This document shows positions 27,382-36,233 of a DNA stretch of 64,000 bases, in pieces. The number at the start of each line of letters is the position of its first letter. Positions within the stretch are counted from its first letter, which is position 1. Made by a program: the position numbers and the translations under genes. The stretch is from Parazoarcus communis. Its GTDB lineage: Bacteria; Pseudomonadota; Gammaproteobacteria; Burkholderiales; Rhodocyclaceae. The DNA lies in assembly GCF_003111645.1 (NCBI RefSeq), contig NZ_CP022187.1, positions 1,984,001 through 2,048,000 on the forward strand. Reading direction: 5' to 3'. The notes under the pieces were generated by a model. It worked only from the letters and a program-made list of their open reading frames with translations, did not search any database and was not told where the DNA came from.

Positions 27382-27887
27382 ACGCGTGGTCACCCCGGGA
27401 CGAGAACTCCGACGCCGAACTGGAGCTGGCCGACAGCCTGATCGGCAAAGCCGATGCGCTGCTGCGCCGTCACCACGCCACCAACGCCCCGCCCGCAGCC
27501 ATGCCGGCCGAGACCCCCGATGACGGCGACGAACTGCCCATCCTTACCGATGTCGTCCTCGACTTTGACGAAAACATCCCGCTGCTCAGTGAAGTGGCGC
27601 AACTGCAGCAGAACACCCCGTCGCCCGCACCCGCAGCGGCCGCGAATCAGGCGGGCCTGAGCATCCAGGACCGTGCCGTGCTCGTCGAACATCTGGTTGA
27701 AATCGACACCCTGATCGCGCACGAAGTGGAAACCTGGCTGAGCAACGAGCTCCCGCAACTGCTGTCCCGTGAACTCGACAAGCTCAACGAGCGACTGCGA
27801 ATCGAGACTCTCGCCCACCTGCGCGCAACCCTGCTCCCGACCCTTTCGGCGCATATCGCGAGCCGTCTGGACGACATCGAGCGCTAG
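27378..27887 (+). CDS. Hypothetical protein after holC (DUF2486-like)
   Basis: 169 residues, acidic and proline/alanine rich in the first 90 (DDGDELPILTDVVLDFDE), then a helical C-terminal half with leucine spacing suited to a coiled coil (VEIDTLIAHEVETWLSNELPQLLSRELDKLNERL). The PILTDVV segment recalls DUF2486 proteins of betaproteobacteria, but I cannot confirm the family. Its start overlaps the holC stop, so it is co-translated. Role unknown; association with replication is context only. A strong terminator follows 54 bases later. Confidence 0.7.
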   Translation: MNAWSPRDENSDAELELADSLIGKADALLRRHHATNAPPAAMPAETPDDGDELPILTDVVLDFDENIPLLSEVAQLQQNTPSPAPAAAANQAGLSIQDRAVLVEHLVEIDTLIAHEVETWLSNELPQLLSRELDKLNERLRIETLAHLRATLLPTLSAHIASRLDDIER

Positions 27888-27940
27888 ACCGCCCGAGCAC
27901 CGGCAGCCTCCGCCGGCACAGGATGACCGCCACGATGCAC

Positions 27941-27972
27941 AAAGGGCCCGACGATCATCCGCCGGGCCCTTT
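27941..27972. terminator. Bidirectional terminator between holC operon and TRAP operon
   Basis: Perfect 10-bp stem AAAGGGCCCG / CGGGCCCTTT with a 12-base loop. A/T runs at the stem ends make it usable on both strands; it sits between the rightward pepA-holC operon and the leftward dctM stop at 28019. Confidence 0.75.
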
Positions 27973-28018
27973 GATCGTTTACGCCGCGCCGGTCTGCACC
28001 GGCCACGCCCTGCCGCGC

Positions 28019-29551
28019 TCAGGAACCATAGAGCAGCCCGGGCAGCCAGGTCGCCAGCGCCGGGAACACCACCACCAGCACCAGCGCCAGCACCTGGATG
28101 GCCAGGAACACCAGCGACGACTTGAAGATCGTTGCCATGCTGATCGTGGCCGGCGCAACCCCGCGGATGTAGAACAGCGCATAGCCGAATGGCGGACTGA
28201 GAAAACTCATCTGCATGTTGACCAGATACAGCACCCCGAACCACACCAGCACCTGGTCCGGCGTCGGTCCGGGCATGCCGAACAGCCCGTCGAAGGCCAG
28301 ACTCTTCACGATCGGCACGAAGATGGGCACAGCCAGCAGCAGGATGCCGACCCAGTCGAGGAACATGCCGAGGATGACCAGCAGGAACATCATCAGGAAG
28401 AGGATGCCGTAGGGCGAGAGTCCGGTACCGAGCAGGCTGTCGGTAATGAAGGACTGTCCGCCCTTGAGGATGTAGAGCCCGACAAAGATCGACGCGCCGA
28501 AGATGATCCACAACACCATCACGGTCGCCTTGGCCGTTGCCAGACTCGCACCGAACAGGCCGTCGAGCGTGAGACGGCCGTGAATCAGCGCCACGATCAT
28601 GGCACCGAAAGAACCGAGGCCGGCAGCCTCCACCGGCGTGGCGACACCGGTAAACAGCAGCCCCAGCACGATGATGACCAGCAGAATGGGCGCAATCAGG
28701 CCGCGCAGCAGGATGAGCTTGGCCCCCAGGCTGAGACGCTCCTCTACCGGAACGGCCGGACCGACCGCCGGATTGAGCAAGGAACGGATCAGCACGTAGG
28801 CGACATACAGTCCCGCCAGCATCAGGCCCGGCACCACGCTGCCCGCATACAGCTCGCCAACCGACTGCTGCGCCACCACCGCGTAAAGAATGGCGAGAAT
28901 GGACGGCGGGATGAGCACCCCGAGTGCGCCGCCCGCCATGATCGAGCCCAGCGCGATCTGCTCGTCATAGTGACGCTTGAGCATTGCCGGCAGCGCAATG
29001 ATGCCCATGGTGACGATCGCCGCCCCCACCACGCCGACCATCGCGGCAAGAATGGTGGATGCGAGGATGGTGGCCACTGCAAGCCCGCCGCGCAGGCCAC
29101 CCATCCACTGATAGACGGCGTCGAACATCTCCTCGATCAGGCCCGCGCGTTCGAGCATCGTCGCCATGAAGATGAAGAGTGGAATCGCCGCCAGATCGGG
29201 GTTGGTCATCATCGGAAAGATGCGGCTCGGCACCATGTTCAGCATCGCCGAGTCACCGACCAGGTACAGAAACACCACGCCGAGACCGCCGGCAACGAAG
29301 GCCAGCGGCAGTCCGGCCATCAGCAGCACGAAGAGCGAGCCGAACATGATCCAGGTGAGCGCACTCATTTCCACGTTGGCCAGCACGCCCTGCATGCGGA
29401 ACAGGAAGTAGTCGTCCCCCCAGGGATCGTAGAACGCGATGTTTACCGCTTCGATCGCCATGATTGCGGCGAGCAGCAAGGCCCCGCCATAGACAGCAAA
29501 GCGAAAACCGGTGTGGTTGGCAGCGGAGCCGTTCGAATTGGTGGTCTGCAT
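28019..29551 (-). CDS. TRAP transporter large permease (DctM)
   Basis: 510 residues from ATG 29551, one base after the small-permease stop. About 12-13 transmembrane helices; conserved DctM features include LFVLLMAGLPLAFVAGGLGV, IPLFIFMATMLERAGL, GALGVLIPPSI and VNMQMSFLSPPFGYALFYIRGV. It is the sodium- or proton-coupled translocation subunit and works with DctQ and the periplasmic DctP encoded upstream. Large cluster-2 type DctM proteins handle carboxylates and other organic acids. Confidence 0.92.
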   Translation of the reverse strand: MQTTNSNGSAANHTGFRFAVYGGALLLAAIMAIEAVNIAFYDPWGDDYFLFRMQGVLANVEMSALTWIMFGSLFVLLMAGLPLAFVAGGLGVVFLYLVGDSAMLNMVPSRIFPMMTNPDLAAIPLFIFMATMLERAGLIEEMFDAVYQWMGGLRGGLAVATILASTILAAMVGVVGAAIVTMGIIALPAMLKRHYDEQIALGSIMAGGALGVLIPPSILAILYAVVAQQSVGELYAGSVVPGLMLAGLYVAYVLIRSLLNPAVGPAVPVEERLSLGAKLILLRGLIAPILLVIIVLGLLFTGVATPVEAAGLGSFGAMIVALIHGRLTLDGLFGASLATAKATVMVLWIIFGASIFVGLYILKGGQSFITDSLLGTGLSPYGILFLMMFLLVILGMFLDWVGILLLAVPIFVPIVKSLAFDGLFGMPGPTPDQVLVWFGVLYLVNMQMSFLSPPFGYALFYIRGVAPATISMATIFKSSLVFLAIQVLALVLVVVFPALATWLPGLLYGS

Positions 29552-29552
29552 G

Positions 29553-30194
29553 TCAGTGGTGCTCCCGGCAGGCCGTTTCAAATCTGCGGATGTCCTTGAT
29601 CAGGTGCGAGATCCCTGCCAGCAGGATCAGGATGGCCCCAAGCAGCAGCGCGGCCTTGACCGGCCAGTACTGCACCTGCCAGGTTTCCAGCGAACGCTCC
29701 CCCTGGTTGTAGCTGTCGGAAAAGAAGCGCCATCCGGTGGAGATCATCACCAGCACGAAGGCAAAGAAGAACACCGAGGTCACCACATCGACCGCGCCTC
29801 GCGCCCGCCTCGACAGCTTGGTGTAGATCACATCCACCCGCACGTGCGAGCCATGCAGCAGGCCGTAGGCGCCGGCGAGCGCGTACTGCATGCCGAACAG
29901 CAGATAACTGGACTCATGCACCCAGATCGTGGGCTGATTGAAGGCGTAGCGCATGAGCACCTCGTAGGTGTAGGCGAGCACCGCGTTCACGCTCCACAGC
30001 GCGACGAAGGTCCCGCTGCGGTCGCTCAGCCAGTCGACCACTCTTTCAAAGGTGGTCGCAGTCGCCTCATGCTTGACCGCGGGCAGCACCCCCTGCCGTT
30101 GCGCAAGCACGATCAGGATCAGCGGCATCACTGCCAGCCAGCCCCAGTAGGCCCAATGGGGCATGACAAAGCCAAAGCCCTGCAGGTCACTCAT
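29553..30194 (-). CDS. TRAP transporter small permease (DctQ)
   Basis: 213 residues with four to five transmembrane helices. GTFVALWSVNAVLAYTYEVLMRYAFNQPTIWVHESSYLLFGMQYALAGAYGLLHGSHVRVDVIY is the DctQ core, with the conserved W-x-E and H-V-R-V-D segments. Required together with DctM for uptake. It is separated from the upstream dctP gene by 182 bases that hold two hairpins, probably giving more DctP than permease. Longer N-terminus than typical DctQ (extra helix). Confidence 0.88.
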   Translation of the reverse strand: MSDLQGFGFVMPHWAYWGWLAVMPLILIVLAQRQGVLPAVKHEATATTFERVVDWLSDRSGTFVALWSVNAVLAYTYEVLMRYAFNQPTIWVHESSYLLFGMQYALAGAYGLLHGSHVRVDVIYTKLSRRARGAVDVVTSVFFFAFVLVMISTGWRFFSDSYNQGERSLETWQVQYWPVKAALLLGAILILLAGISHLIKDIRRFETACREHH

Positions 30195-30273
30195 CGCGTA
30201 CTCCGGGAAATAAGCCGGACCACCCCCGTCCGCAGACAGGTTCGATCCGGAAAAAGATCAGTTGCCGGCAGCG

Positions 30274-30347
30274 CCGTGCCCCGTCGCCGCGGGCACGCTG
30301 CGGTTGTGCGCCCGGATCGCGCCATGACGCGATCCGGGCGCACAACC
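30274..30347 (-). repeat. Tandem intercistronic hairpins between dctP and dctQ
   Basis: A perfect 20-bp inverted repeat, GGTTGTGCGCCCGGATCGCG (30302-30321) with its complement at 30328-30347 and a six-base loop. Next to it is a smaller stem CGTGCCC/GGGCACG at about 30274-30296. Both lie in the dctP-dctQ gap of the leftward operon. Without a U-tract the large stem is more likely an mRNA-processing or stabilising element, or partial terminator, than a full terminator. Confidence 0.75.
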
Positions 30348-30376
30348 ACGTTCAAGACCGGCGCCGCTGGCCAGAC

Positions 30377-31471
30377 TCAGAGGCTCTGACCCTTGAGGTC
30401 GTCTGCGGTCACGTAGCCAAGGATCTCGTTCTTCATGTAGTCGAGCTGCAGCTTGAACACACGCGTCGCATCCGGATCCTTCTTCGCCCACTTGTACCAG
30501 ATCGGGATCGCCGCCTTGCGGAAGCGCTCGATGTCGGTCGGCCCCATGCGCGAAACCTCGGAGCCGGCCGCGATGAACTTGTCCATCGCAACCATGTTGG
30601 CCTTCTGGATTTCAACGTAGTGGTGAAGGGAGTAGCTCTTGACCTGATCCTCGACGAATTCCTGCATCTTCTTGCTCAGGCGTTTCCAGGCCCCCATGTT
30701 CACCGTGAGATCCATGATGTCCACCGGCTGATACACGCTCATCGTTCCCGGCGGTCCGAACAGGATGTACTTGGTCACCTGATGGAAGCCGAGGTCGTAG
30801 TTGACCGCCGGACCGACGTAGTCGGCAGCATCGATCGTGCCCTTCTCAAGCGCGGGAAAGATGTCCGAGCCCGGCAAGGCCACCGTGGAGCAGCCAAAGG
30901 TCTGGAACACCTCGGCAACCATGCCGCCGGGCAGACGGATCTTCTTGCCCTTCAGATCGTCGACCGAGCGGATCGGCACCTTGGAGTGAATGATGTTGGC
31001 GTCGTGGTGGATCGGGCCGACGAAGAAGAGCCCCTGCTTGGCGTAGATCTCGCGCGCCAGTTCGAGCATGCCGAGGCCGTAATACATCGTGTCCCACTGT
31101 GCCGGCTGATCCGGCCCCATCGGGTACGAGGACAGGAACACCGACGCGGGGATCTTCCCCGCCCAGTACAGCGTGAACGGGTTCATCCCCTGCAGCACGC
31201 CACTGCGCACCGAATCGAACAGGGAATTGTTGTCGGCCGCGACCGCCTTTGCCGGAAAGGGCTGGATGCTCAATTCACCGCCGGACTTTTCCTTGAAGTT
31301 GTTGCACCAGGTCTCGAAGAGCTTGTAGCCAGTGGTCCCGGCATCCCAGGTCGACTGCACTTTCCACGTCGTTCCCGACTGCGCCTGTGCATTGCCGATA
31401 AACGGCGCCGTCACCAGCGCAGTCGATGCAGCCACCTTCAGAGCCTCTCGGCGTGTGAATGTCTTGCTCAT
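30377..31471 (-). CDS. TRAP transporter substrate-binding protein (DctP/TakP type)
   Basis: 364 residues from ATG 31471, which has GGAGGAG upstream. The N-terminus SKTFTRREALKVAASTALVTAPFIGNAQA reads as a Tat- or Sec-type signal peptide. The mature protein has family landmarks: LKGKKIRLPGGMVAEVFQTFG (domain hinge), the arginine that binds the substrate carboxylate, and DYVGPAVNYDLGFHQVTKYILFGPPG, similar to TakP-type 2-oxoacid/lactate-binding proteins. It captures an organic acid in the periplasm for DctQM. First gene of the operon, divergent from a LysR regulator. Confidence 0.9.
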   Translation of the reverse strand: MSKTFTRREALKVAASTALVTAPFIGNAQAQSGTTWKVQSTWDAGTTGYKLFETWCNNFKEKSGGELSIQPFPAKAVAADNNSLFDSVRSGVLQGMNPFTLYWAGKIPASVFLSSYPMGPDQPAQWDTMYYGLGMLELAREIYAKQGLFFVGPIHHDANIIHSKVPIRSVDDLKGKKIRLPGGMVAEVFQTFGCSTVALPGSDIFPALEKGTIDAADYVGPAVNYDLGFHQVTKYILFGPPGTMSVYQPVDIMDLTVNMGAWKRLSKKMQEFVEDQVKSYSLHHYVEIQKANMVAMDKFIAAGSEVSRMGPTDIERFRKAAIPIWYKWAKKDPDATRVFKLQLDYMKNEILGYVTADDLKGQSL

Positions 31472-31782
31472 CTTGTCTCCTCCGTCGTTGTTTGGCCAGG
31501 CAGGCACCCTCGACTTATTTATTCCCGCAGCGCAGCAATTTCACTTTGCGCGGACTCGCTACAGCACCTCACCCGGTACATCAGAATCAAGCGTGGCTGC
31601 AGCGAGCTGCACTTCCGAATTCGCCACAACCCTTTGATACAAGGGATAACCCCTAAGGCCACACCAGCACCCCAGACGCCGGCGCCACTGCATATTGCGC
31701 TGAATTCAAGCCCTGAAAAACACAACATAAGGAATATCAATTATTCTTCGCTGGAATCAGTGAAGGCCTTCGCCACGGGAGT
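31472..31782. promoter_or_regulatory. Divergent regulatory region between dctP and lysR
   Basis: A gene-free region of 311 bases. Two small inverted repeats with LysR-like size are visible: CCCTT-TGATAC-AAGGG at 31630-31645 and GAATA-TCAAT-TATTC at 31732-31746, the latter 36 bases before the regulator start. These are plausible binding sites for the adjacent LysR protein. I see no clear -35/-10 pair for either gene. Confidence 0.4.
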
Positions 31783-32721
31783 ATGCCGATGGACAGATTC
31801 ACCAGCATGCAGCTCTTCATCCGCCTTGTGGATAGCGGCAGCTTCTCGCGCACGGCGCGCGACATGAACCTGACGCAGCCGACGGTCACCAAGCACATCG
31901 CTGCAATCGAGGCCAGACTCGGCGTGCGCCTGCTCAACCGCAACACACGCGGCATGCGGCTTACCGAGGCAGGCACGCTGTTCTATGAACGCTGCAAGAT
32001 CATTCAGCGGGAAGTCGAGACCGCCGACGACATGGTGACCCGCCTCGGTGAGCGGGTGCACGGCCGCCTGCGCATCGCAAGCTCCTCGGGTTTCGGGCGC
32101 AGGGTCGTGATGCCGCTGGCGCTCGAATTCATGGCCGGCAATCCGGGCGTACAACTCGATCTGCAGTTCGACGACCACATGATCGACCTCGTCGAGCACG
32201 GCATCGACGTGTCTGTCCGCATGGGCAAGCTCGCCGACTCCACGCTCGGCAGCCGCTGTCTAGGCCTCAACCCCTGGGTCACCGTGGCGAGCCCGGCCTA
32301 TCTCGCCCGCTGCGGCGAACCCACCCATCCATCGACGCTCACGGCACATCACTGCATCGTCTACAGCAGCGTACAGGGCGACCACCTGTGGCATTTCGCC
32401 GACAGCAAGGGCAACCCGGTCCCGGTGGCGGTGAGCGGCCCGGTGCGCTCAAACAACATCTCCTGCGTCGCCTCGGCCGCAATCGACGGCATCGGCATCG
32501 CCCTGCTGCCGCTCTACATCGCGCGCCGGTGGATCGTGCGCGGCACGCTGACCTCCATCCTCAAGGGCTTTCCCCTGCCCTCGCAGGAGATCCATGCCGT
32601 CTATCCGTCGCCACGGCTCGTTCCCGCCAAGGTCAGCGCATGGATCGCCTTTCTGCAGACGCAGTTCGAGGACGATGCGTGGATCAGGCGCGAATGGGGA
32701 AATCTCGACTCCCTGCGCTGA
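31783..32721 (+). CDS. LysR-family transcriptional regulator
   Basis: 312 residues (or 310 from ATG 31789). N-terminal winged helix: FIRLVDSGSFSRTARDMNLTQPTVTKHIAAIEARLGVRLLNRNTRGMRLTEAG, the standard LysR helix-turn-helix. Residues about 90-300 are the periplasmic-binding-like effector domain (GRLRIASSSGFGRRVVMPLALEF ... IDVSVRMGKLADSTLGSRCL). It is divergent from the TRAP operon, the classic arrangement for controlling it in response to the transported acid or a metabolite. CrgA-like subgroup. Confidence 0.93.
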   Translation: MPMDRFTSMQLFIRLVDSGSFSRTARDMNLTQPTVTKHIAAIEARLGVRLLNRNTRGMRLTEAGTLFYERCKIIQREVETADDMVTRLGERVHGRLRIASSSGFGRRVVMPLALEFMAGNPGVQLDLQFDDHMIDLVEHGIDVSVRMGKLADSTLGSRCLGLNPWVTVASPAYLARCGEPTHPSTLTAHHCIVYSSVQGDHLWHFADSKGNPVPVAVSGPVRSNNISCVASAAIDGIGIALLPLYIARRWIVRGTLTSILKGFPLPSQEIHAVYPSPRLVPAKVSAWIAFLQTQFEDDAWIRREWGNLDSLR

Positions 32722-32819
32722 GCGATCAGTCCTTGCGCTGTTTCCGACGAATGCCACCGGGAGTGTTGGTGGCGCATCCGTTATAATTACGCCTTTGCCT
32801 TCAAGCGCGCTAAAACAAC

Positions 32820-35816
32820 ATGGAACTGGCCAAAAGCTTCGAACCGGAGAACATCGAGCGTCGCTGGTACCCCGAGTGGGAATCCCGCGGCTACTTTGAT
32901 GCCGGCCTCGACAAGTCGAACCCCAACGCCTTCTGCATCCTGCTGCCGCCGCCGAACGTCACCGGCACGCTGCACATGGGACATGGCTTCAACCAGACGA
33001 TCATGGATGCGCTCACCCGCTACCACCGCATGCGTGGTCACAACACGCTGTGGCAGCCGGGCACCGATCACGCCGGCATCGCCACGCAGATCGTGGTAGA
33101 GCGCCAGCTCGACGCGCAGGGCATCTCGCGTCACGAACTCGGGCGCGAGAAGTTTCTGGAGAAGGTGTGGGAGTGGAAGGAGTACTCCGGCGGCACCATC
33201 ACCCGCCAGATGCGCCGCCTCGGCACCAGCCCGGACTGGAAGCGCGAGCGCTTCACCATGGACGAAGGCCTGTCGAAGACCGTCACCGAAACCTTTGTCC
33301 GGCTCTATAACGAGGGCCTGATCTATCGCGGCAAGCGTCTGGTCAACTGGGATCCGAAGCTGGGTACGGCGGTATCCGACCTCGAAGTCGTTTCCGAAGA
33401 GGAAGACGGCAAGCTGTATCACATCATGTATCCGTTCTCGGACGGTGCGATCGACGGCCTGCAGGGCCTCACCGTCGCCACCACCCGGCCCGAGACGCTG
33501 CTCGGCGACGTCGCGGTCATGGTGCACCCGGAAGACGAACGCTACGCCCACCTGATCGGCAAGACCGTGCGCCTGCCGCTCACCGGCCGCGACATCCCGA
33601 TCATCGCCGACGACTACGTCGACCGCGAATTCGGCACCGGCTGCGTCAAGGTCACGCCCGCGCACGACTTCAACGACTACGCAGTCGGTCAGCGTCACAA
33701 GCTCGACATGATCGTGGTGCTCAAGCTCGACGGCAGCATGCCCGCCGTGGCCGAGCGCTATGACACCAACGGCCAGGCACTGGAAGGCGTGGCCATGCCC
33801 GCCGGCATCGTCGGCATGGACCGCGTCCCCGCGCGCCAGCAGGTGGTCAACGAGCTCGAAGCCCTCGGCCTGATGCTCGAGATCAAGGCGCACAAGATGC
33901 AGGTGCCGCGTGGCGACCGCACCAACGTCGTGATCGAGCCGATGCTCACCGACCAGTGGTTCGTTGCCATGAGCAAGCCGGGCGCCGACGGCAAGTCGAT
34001 CACGCAGAAGGCGCTCGACGTGGTTTCGTCGGGCGAGATCAAGTTCTATCCGGAAAACTGGATCAACACCTACAACCAGTGGCTCAACAACATCCAGGAC
34101 TGGTGCATCTCGCGTCAGCTGTGGTGGGGCCACCGCATTCCCGCCTGGTATGACGAGGAAGGCAAGATCTACGTCGCCACCGACGAAGAGGCCGCGATCC
34201 ACGCGTGGAAGGCCGATCTCGAAGCCGAGATCAACCGCCTCAAGGCTGAAGTCCAGTCCCGCCAGGCCGCAGGCGAGACCACCGAGCAGCACCCGGAACT
34301 CGCGCAGCGCCTGTCCGTGCTTCACGCCCGTTACGAAGAAGGCAAGCTGCGCCGTGAAGACGATGTGCTCGACACCTGGTATTCGTCTGCGCTGTGGCCG
34401 TTCTCCACGCTCGACTGGACCGCCGAGTGGCCGCAGCAGAGCAACGATGCACTCGACCTCTACCTGCCCTCCACCGTGCTCGTTACCGGCTTCGACATCA
34501 TCTTCTTCTGGGTCGCCCGGATGGTGATGATGACGACTCACATCACCGGCAAGATCCCGTTCAAGCACGTCTACGTGCATGGCCTGATCCGTGACGCGGA
34601 AGGCCAGAAGATGTCGAAGTCGAAAGGCAACGTGCTCGACCCGATCGACCTCATCGACGGCATCGCCATCGATGAACTGGTGAAGAAGCGCACCTTCGGC
34701 CTGATGAACCCGAAGCAGGCGCAGAGCATCGAGAAGAAGACGCGCAAGGAATTCCCCGAAGGCATCCAGGCCTTCGGCACCGACGCCCTGCGCTTCACCT
34801 TCGCCAGCCTGGCCAGCCCGGGGCGTGACATCAAGTTCGACCTCGCGCGCTGCGAGGGCTATCGCAACTTCTGCAACAAGCTGTGGAACGCTACCCGCTT
34901 CGTGCTGATGAACTGCGAAGACCAGGACTGCGGCATGAACGAGCACACGCCCGATCAATGCGCGCCCGGCGCTTATCTCGACTTCTCCTTTGCCGACCGC
35001 TGGATCGTTTCCCGTCTGCAGCGCACCGAAGCGGACGTTGCCACCCAGTTCGAGTCCTACCGCTTCGACCTCGTCGCCCGCACGGTGTACGAATTCGTGT
35101 GGGACGAGTACTGCGACTGGTACCTGGAGCTGGCCAAGGTCCAGATCCAGACCGGCACCCCGGAGCAGCAGCGCGCCACCCGGCGCACCCTGCTGCGCGT
35201 GCTCGAGACCGTGCTGCGCCTCGCCCACCCGCTGATCCCCTTCATCACCGAAGAGCTGTGGGAAACCGTTGCGCCGCTCGCCGGACGCAAGGATGCCGAC
35301 AGCGTGATGCTGGCACGCTACCCGCAGGCCGATCTGAGTCGCGTCGACGAAACTGCAGAAGCGAAGGTCACCGAGCTGAAGGCCATGATCTACGCCTGTC
35401 GTAACCTGCGCGGCGAGATGAACATCTCCCCCGCCCAGCGTCTGCCGCTGGTCGCGGCGGGCAGCGCCGACAAGCTCAAGGCCTATGCGCCCTATCTTGC
35501 GGGCCTGGCCAAACTGTCGGATGTCGAGATCGTCGCCGAAATCAGCGCCGAAGAGCTGGCACCGGTGGCCGTGGCTGGCGAAACCCGCCTGATGCTGCGC
35601 GTGGAGATCGACATCGCCGCAGAGCGCGAGCGTCTGGGCAAGGAGATCGCCCGCATCGAAGGCGAGATCGTGAAAGCCGAAGGCAAGCTGGGCAACGCCA
35701 GCTTCGTCGATCGTGCCCCCGCTGCCGTCGTGCAGCAGGAACGCGATCGCCTCGCCGGCTTCAAGGTCACGCTGGAGCAGTTGCGCCCGCAACTGGCAAA
35801 GCTGGCCGGGCATTGA
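32820..35816 (+). CDS. valS: Valine--tRNA ligase
   Basis: 998 residues, somewhat longer than the 951-residue E. coli enzyme, with part of the extra length in an Ala/Glu/Lys-rich segment around 455-500 ([24 protein letters not shown]). Class I signatures: [13 protein letters not shown] (HIGH-type, about 45-57) and KMSKSKGN. An editing domain lies between them, an anticodon-binding domain follows, and a C-terminal coiled coil ([24 protein letters not shown]) completes it. A TATAAT sits at 32782-32787 as a candidate -10, without a convincing -35. Two strong hairpins follow the stop. Confidence 0.97.
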   Translation: MELAKSFEPENIERRWYPEWESRGYFDAGLDKSNPNAFCILLPPPNVTGTLHMGHGFNQTIMDALTRYHRMRGHNTLWQPGTDHAGIATQIVVERQLDAQGISRHELGREKFLEKVWEWKEYSGGTITRQMRRLGTSPDWKRERFTMDEGLSKTVTETFVRLYNEGLIYRGKRLVNWDPKLGTAVSDLEVVSEEEDGKLYHIMYPFSDGAIDGLQGLTVATTRPETLLGDVAVMVHPEDERYAHLIGKTVRLPLTGRDIPIIADDYVDREFGTGCVKVTPAHDFNDYAVGQRHKLDMIVVLKLDGSMPAVAERYDTNGQALEGVAMPAGIVGMDRVPARQQVVNELEALGLMLEIKAHKMQVPRGDRTNVVIEPMLTDQWFVAMSKPGADGKSITQKALDVVSSGEIKFYPENWINTYNQWLNNIQDWCISRQLWWGHRIPAWYDEEGKIYVATDEEAAIHAWKADLEAEINRLKAEVQSRQAAGETTEQHPELAQRLSVLHARYEEGKLRREDDVLDTWYSSALWPFSTLDWTAEWPQQSNDALDLYLPSTVLVTGFDIIFFWVARMVMMTTHITGKIPFKHVYVHGLIRDAEGQKMSKSKGNVLDPIDLIDGIAIDELVKKRTFGLMNPKQAQSIEKKTRKEFPEGIQAFGTDALRFTFASLASPGRDIKFDLARCEGYRNFCNKLWNATRFVLMNCEDQDCGMNEHTPDQCAPGAYLDFSFADRWIVSRLQRTEADVATQFESYRFDLVARTVYEFVWDEYCDWYLELAKVQIQTGTPEQQRATRRTLLRVLETVLRLAHPLIPFITEELWETVAPLAGRKDADSVMLARYPQADLSRVDETAEAKVTELKAMIYACRNLRGEMNISPAQRLPLVAAGSADKLKAYAPYLAGLAKLSDVEIVAEISAEELAPVAVAGETRLMLRVEIDIAAERERLGKEIARIEGEIVKAEGKLGNASFVDRAPAAVVQQERDRLAGFKVTLEQLRPQLAKLAGH

Positions 35817-35824
35817 TGCAATCG

Positions 35825-35890
35825 CCCGGGGCCGAGGTGGCCCCGGGATGAAGCTCAAGCAAAAGGGCCGCTCATCGCGGCCCTTTTGCT
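35825..35890. terminator. Double hairpin terminator after valS
   Basis: First a 9-bp perfect stem CCCGGGGCC/GGCCCCGGG (35825-35847). Then a 14-bp perfect stem AGCAAAAGGGCCGC/GCGGCCCTTTTGCT (35858-35890) with A and T tracts inside the arms. The second can end transcription from both valS and the convergent tusA-like gene. Confidence 0.85.
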
Positions 35891-35911
35891 TGGGTAACAC
35901 TCAGTGCAGCA

Positions 35912-36142
35912 TCACTTGCGCCGCATGTAGAACTCGAATGCCTTATCAGCGGTCTCGCCCTGCTTGACCAGTTCATTCCCGGTCTGCTTGGCGAACGCCT
36001 GAAAGTCTTTCACCGACCCCGGGTCGGTCGCAATGATCCGCACAACCTGACCATGATCAAGCTCGGCCAGTGCCTTCTTGGCACGCAGGATCGGCAACGG
36101 GCAGTTCAGACCGCGGGCGTCTACTTCCTTGTCGAAATCCAT
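35912..36142 (-). CDS. TusA-family sulfurtransferase
   Basis: 76 residues from ATG 36142 (the frame is open upstream but only this start fits the family). MDFDKEVDARGLNCPLPILRAKKAL contains the TusA signature CPxP with the sulfur-carrying cysteine (about residue 14), and the rest follows the small two-layer alpha/beta fold. TusA proteins relay persulfide sulfur for tRNA thiolation, Moco synthesis or sulfur oxidation. It lies downstream of bepA on the same strand, 91 bases apart. Which pathway it serves is undecided. Confidence 0.88.
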   Translation of the reverse strand: MDFDKEVDARGLNCPLPILRAKKALAELDHGQVVRIIATDPGSVKDFQAFAKQTGNELVKQGETADKAFEFYMRRK

Positions 36143-36233
36143 TGCTTCGTCCTTAGTCTTCGTTATCAGCAAACCCGACGATTTTAATGTAAAGCGCAGC
36201 GCGCCGGTAGACGCAGCCCGCGAGCAAAATACC

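Noticed and set aside
27923-29599. Long rightward frame of 558 codons over the TRAP permease genes
   Set aside because: His/Gln/Arg/Asp-rich, low-complexity translation and full overlap with a clear DctM protein mark it as a shadow.
32759-32787. A full sigma-70 promoter for valS
   Set aside because: TATAAT is present but no acceptable -35 lies 16-18 bases upstream, so only the -10 is mentioned.
32787-35900. A 1037-residue open frame antisense to valS
   Set aside because: It arises from GC-rich codon use of valS on the opposite strand; the composition is biased (Val, Asp, Gly, His) and no domain is recognisable, whereas valS is complete.
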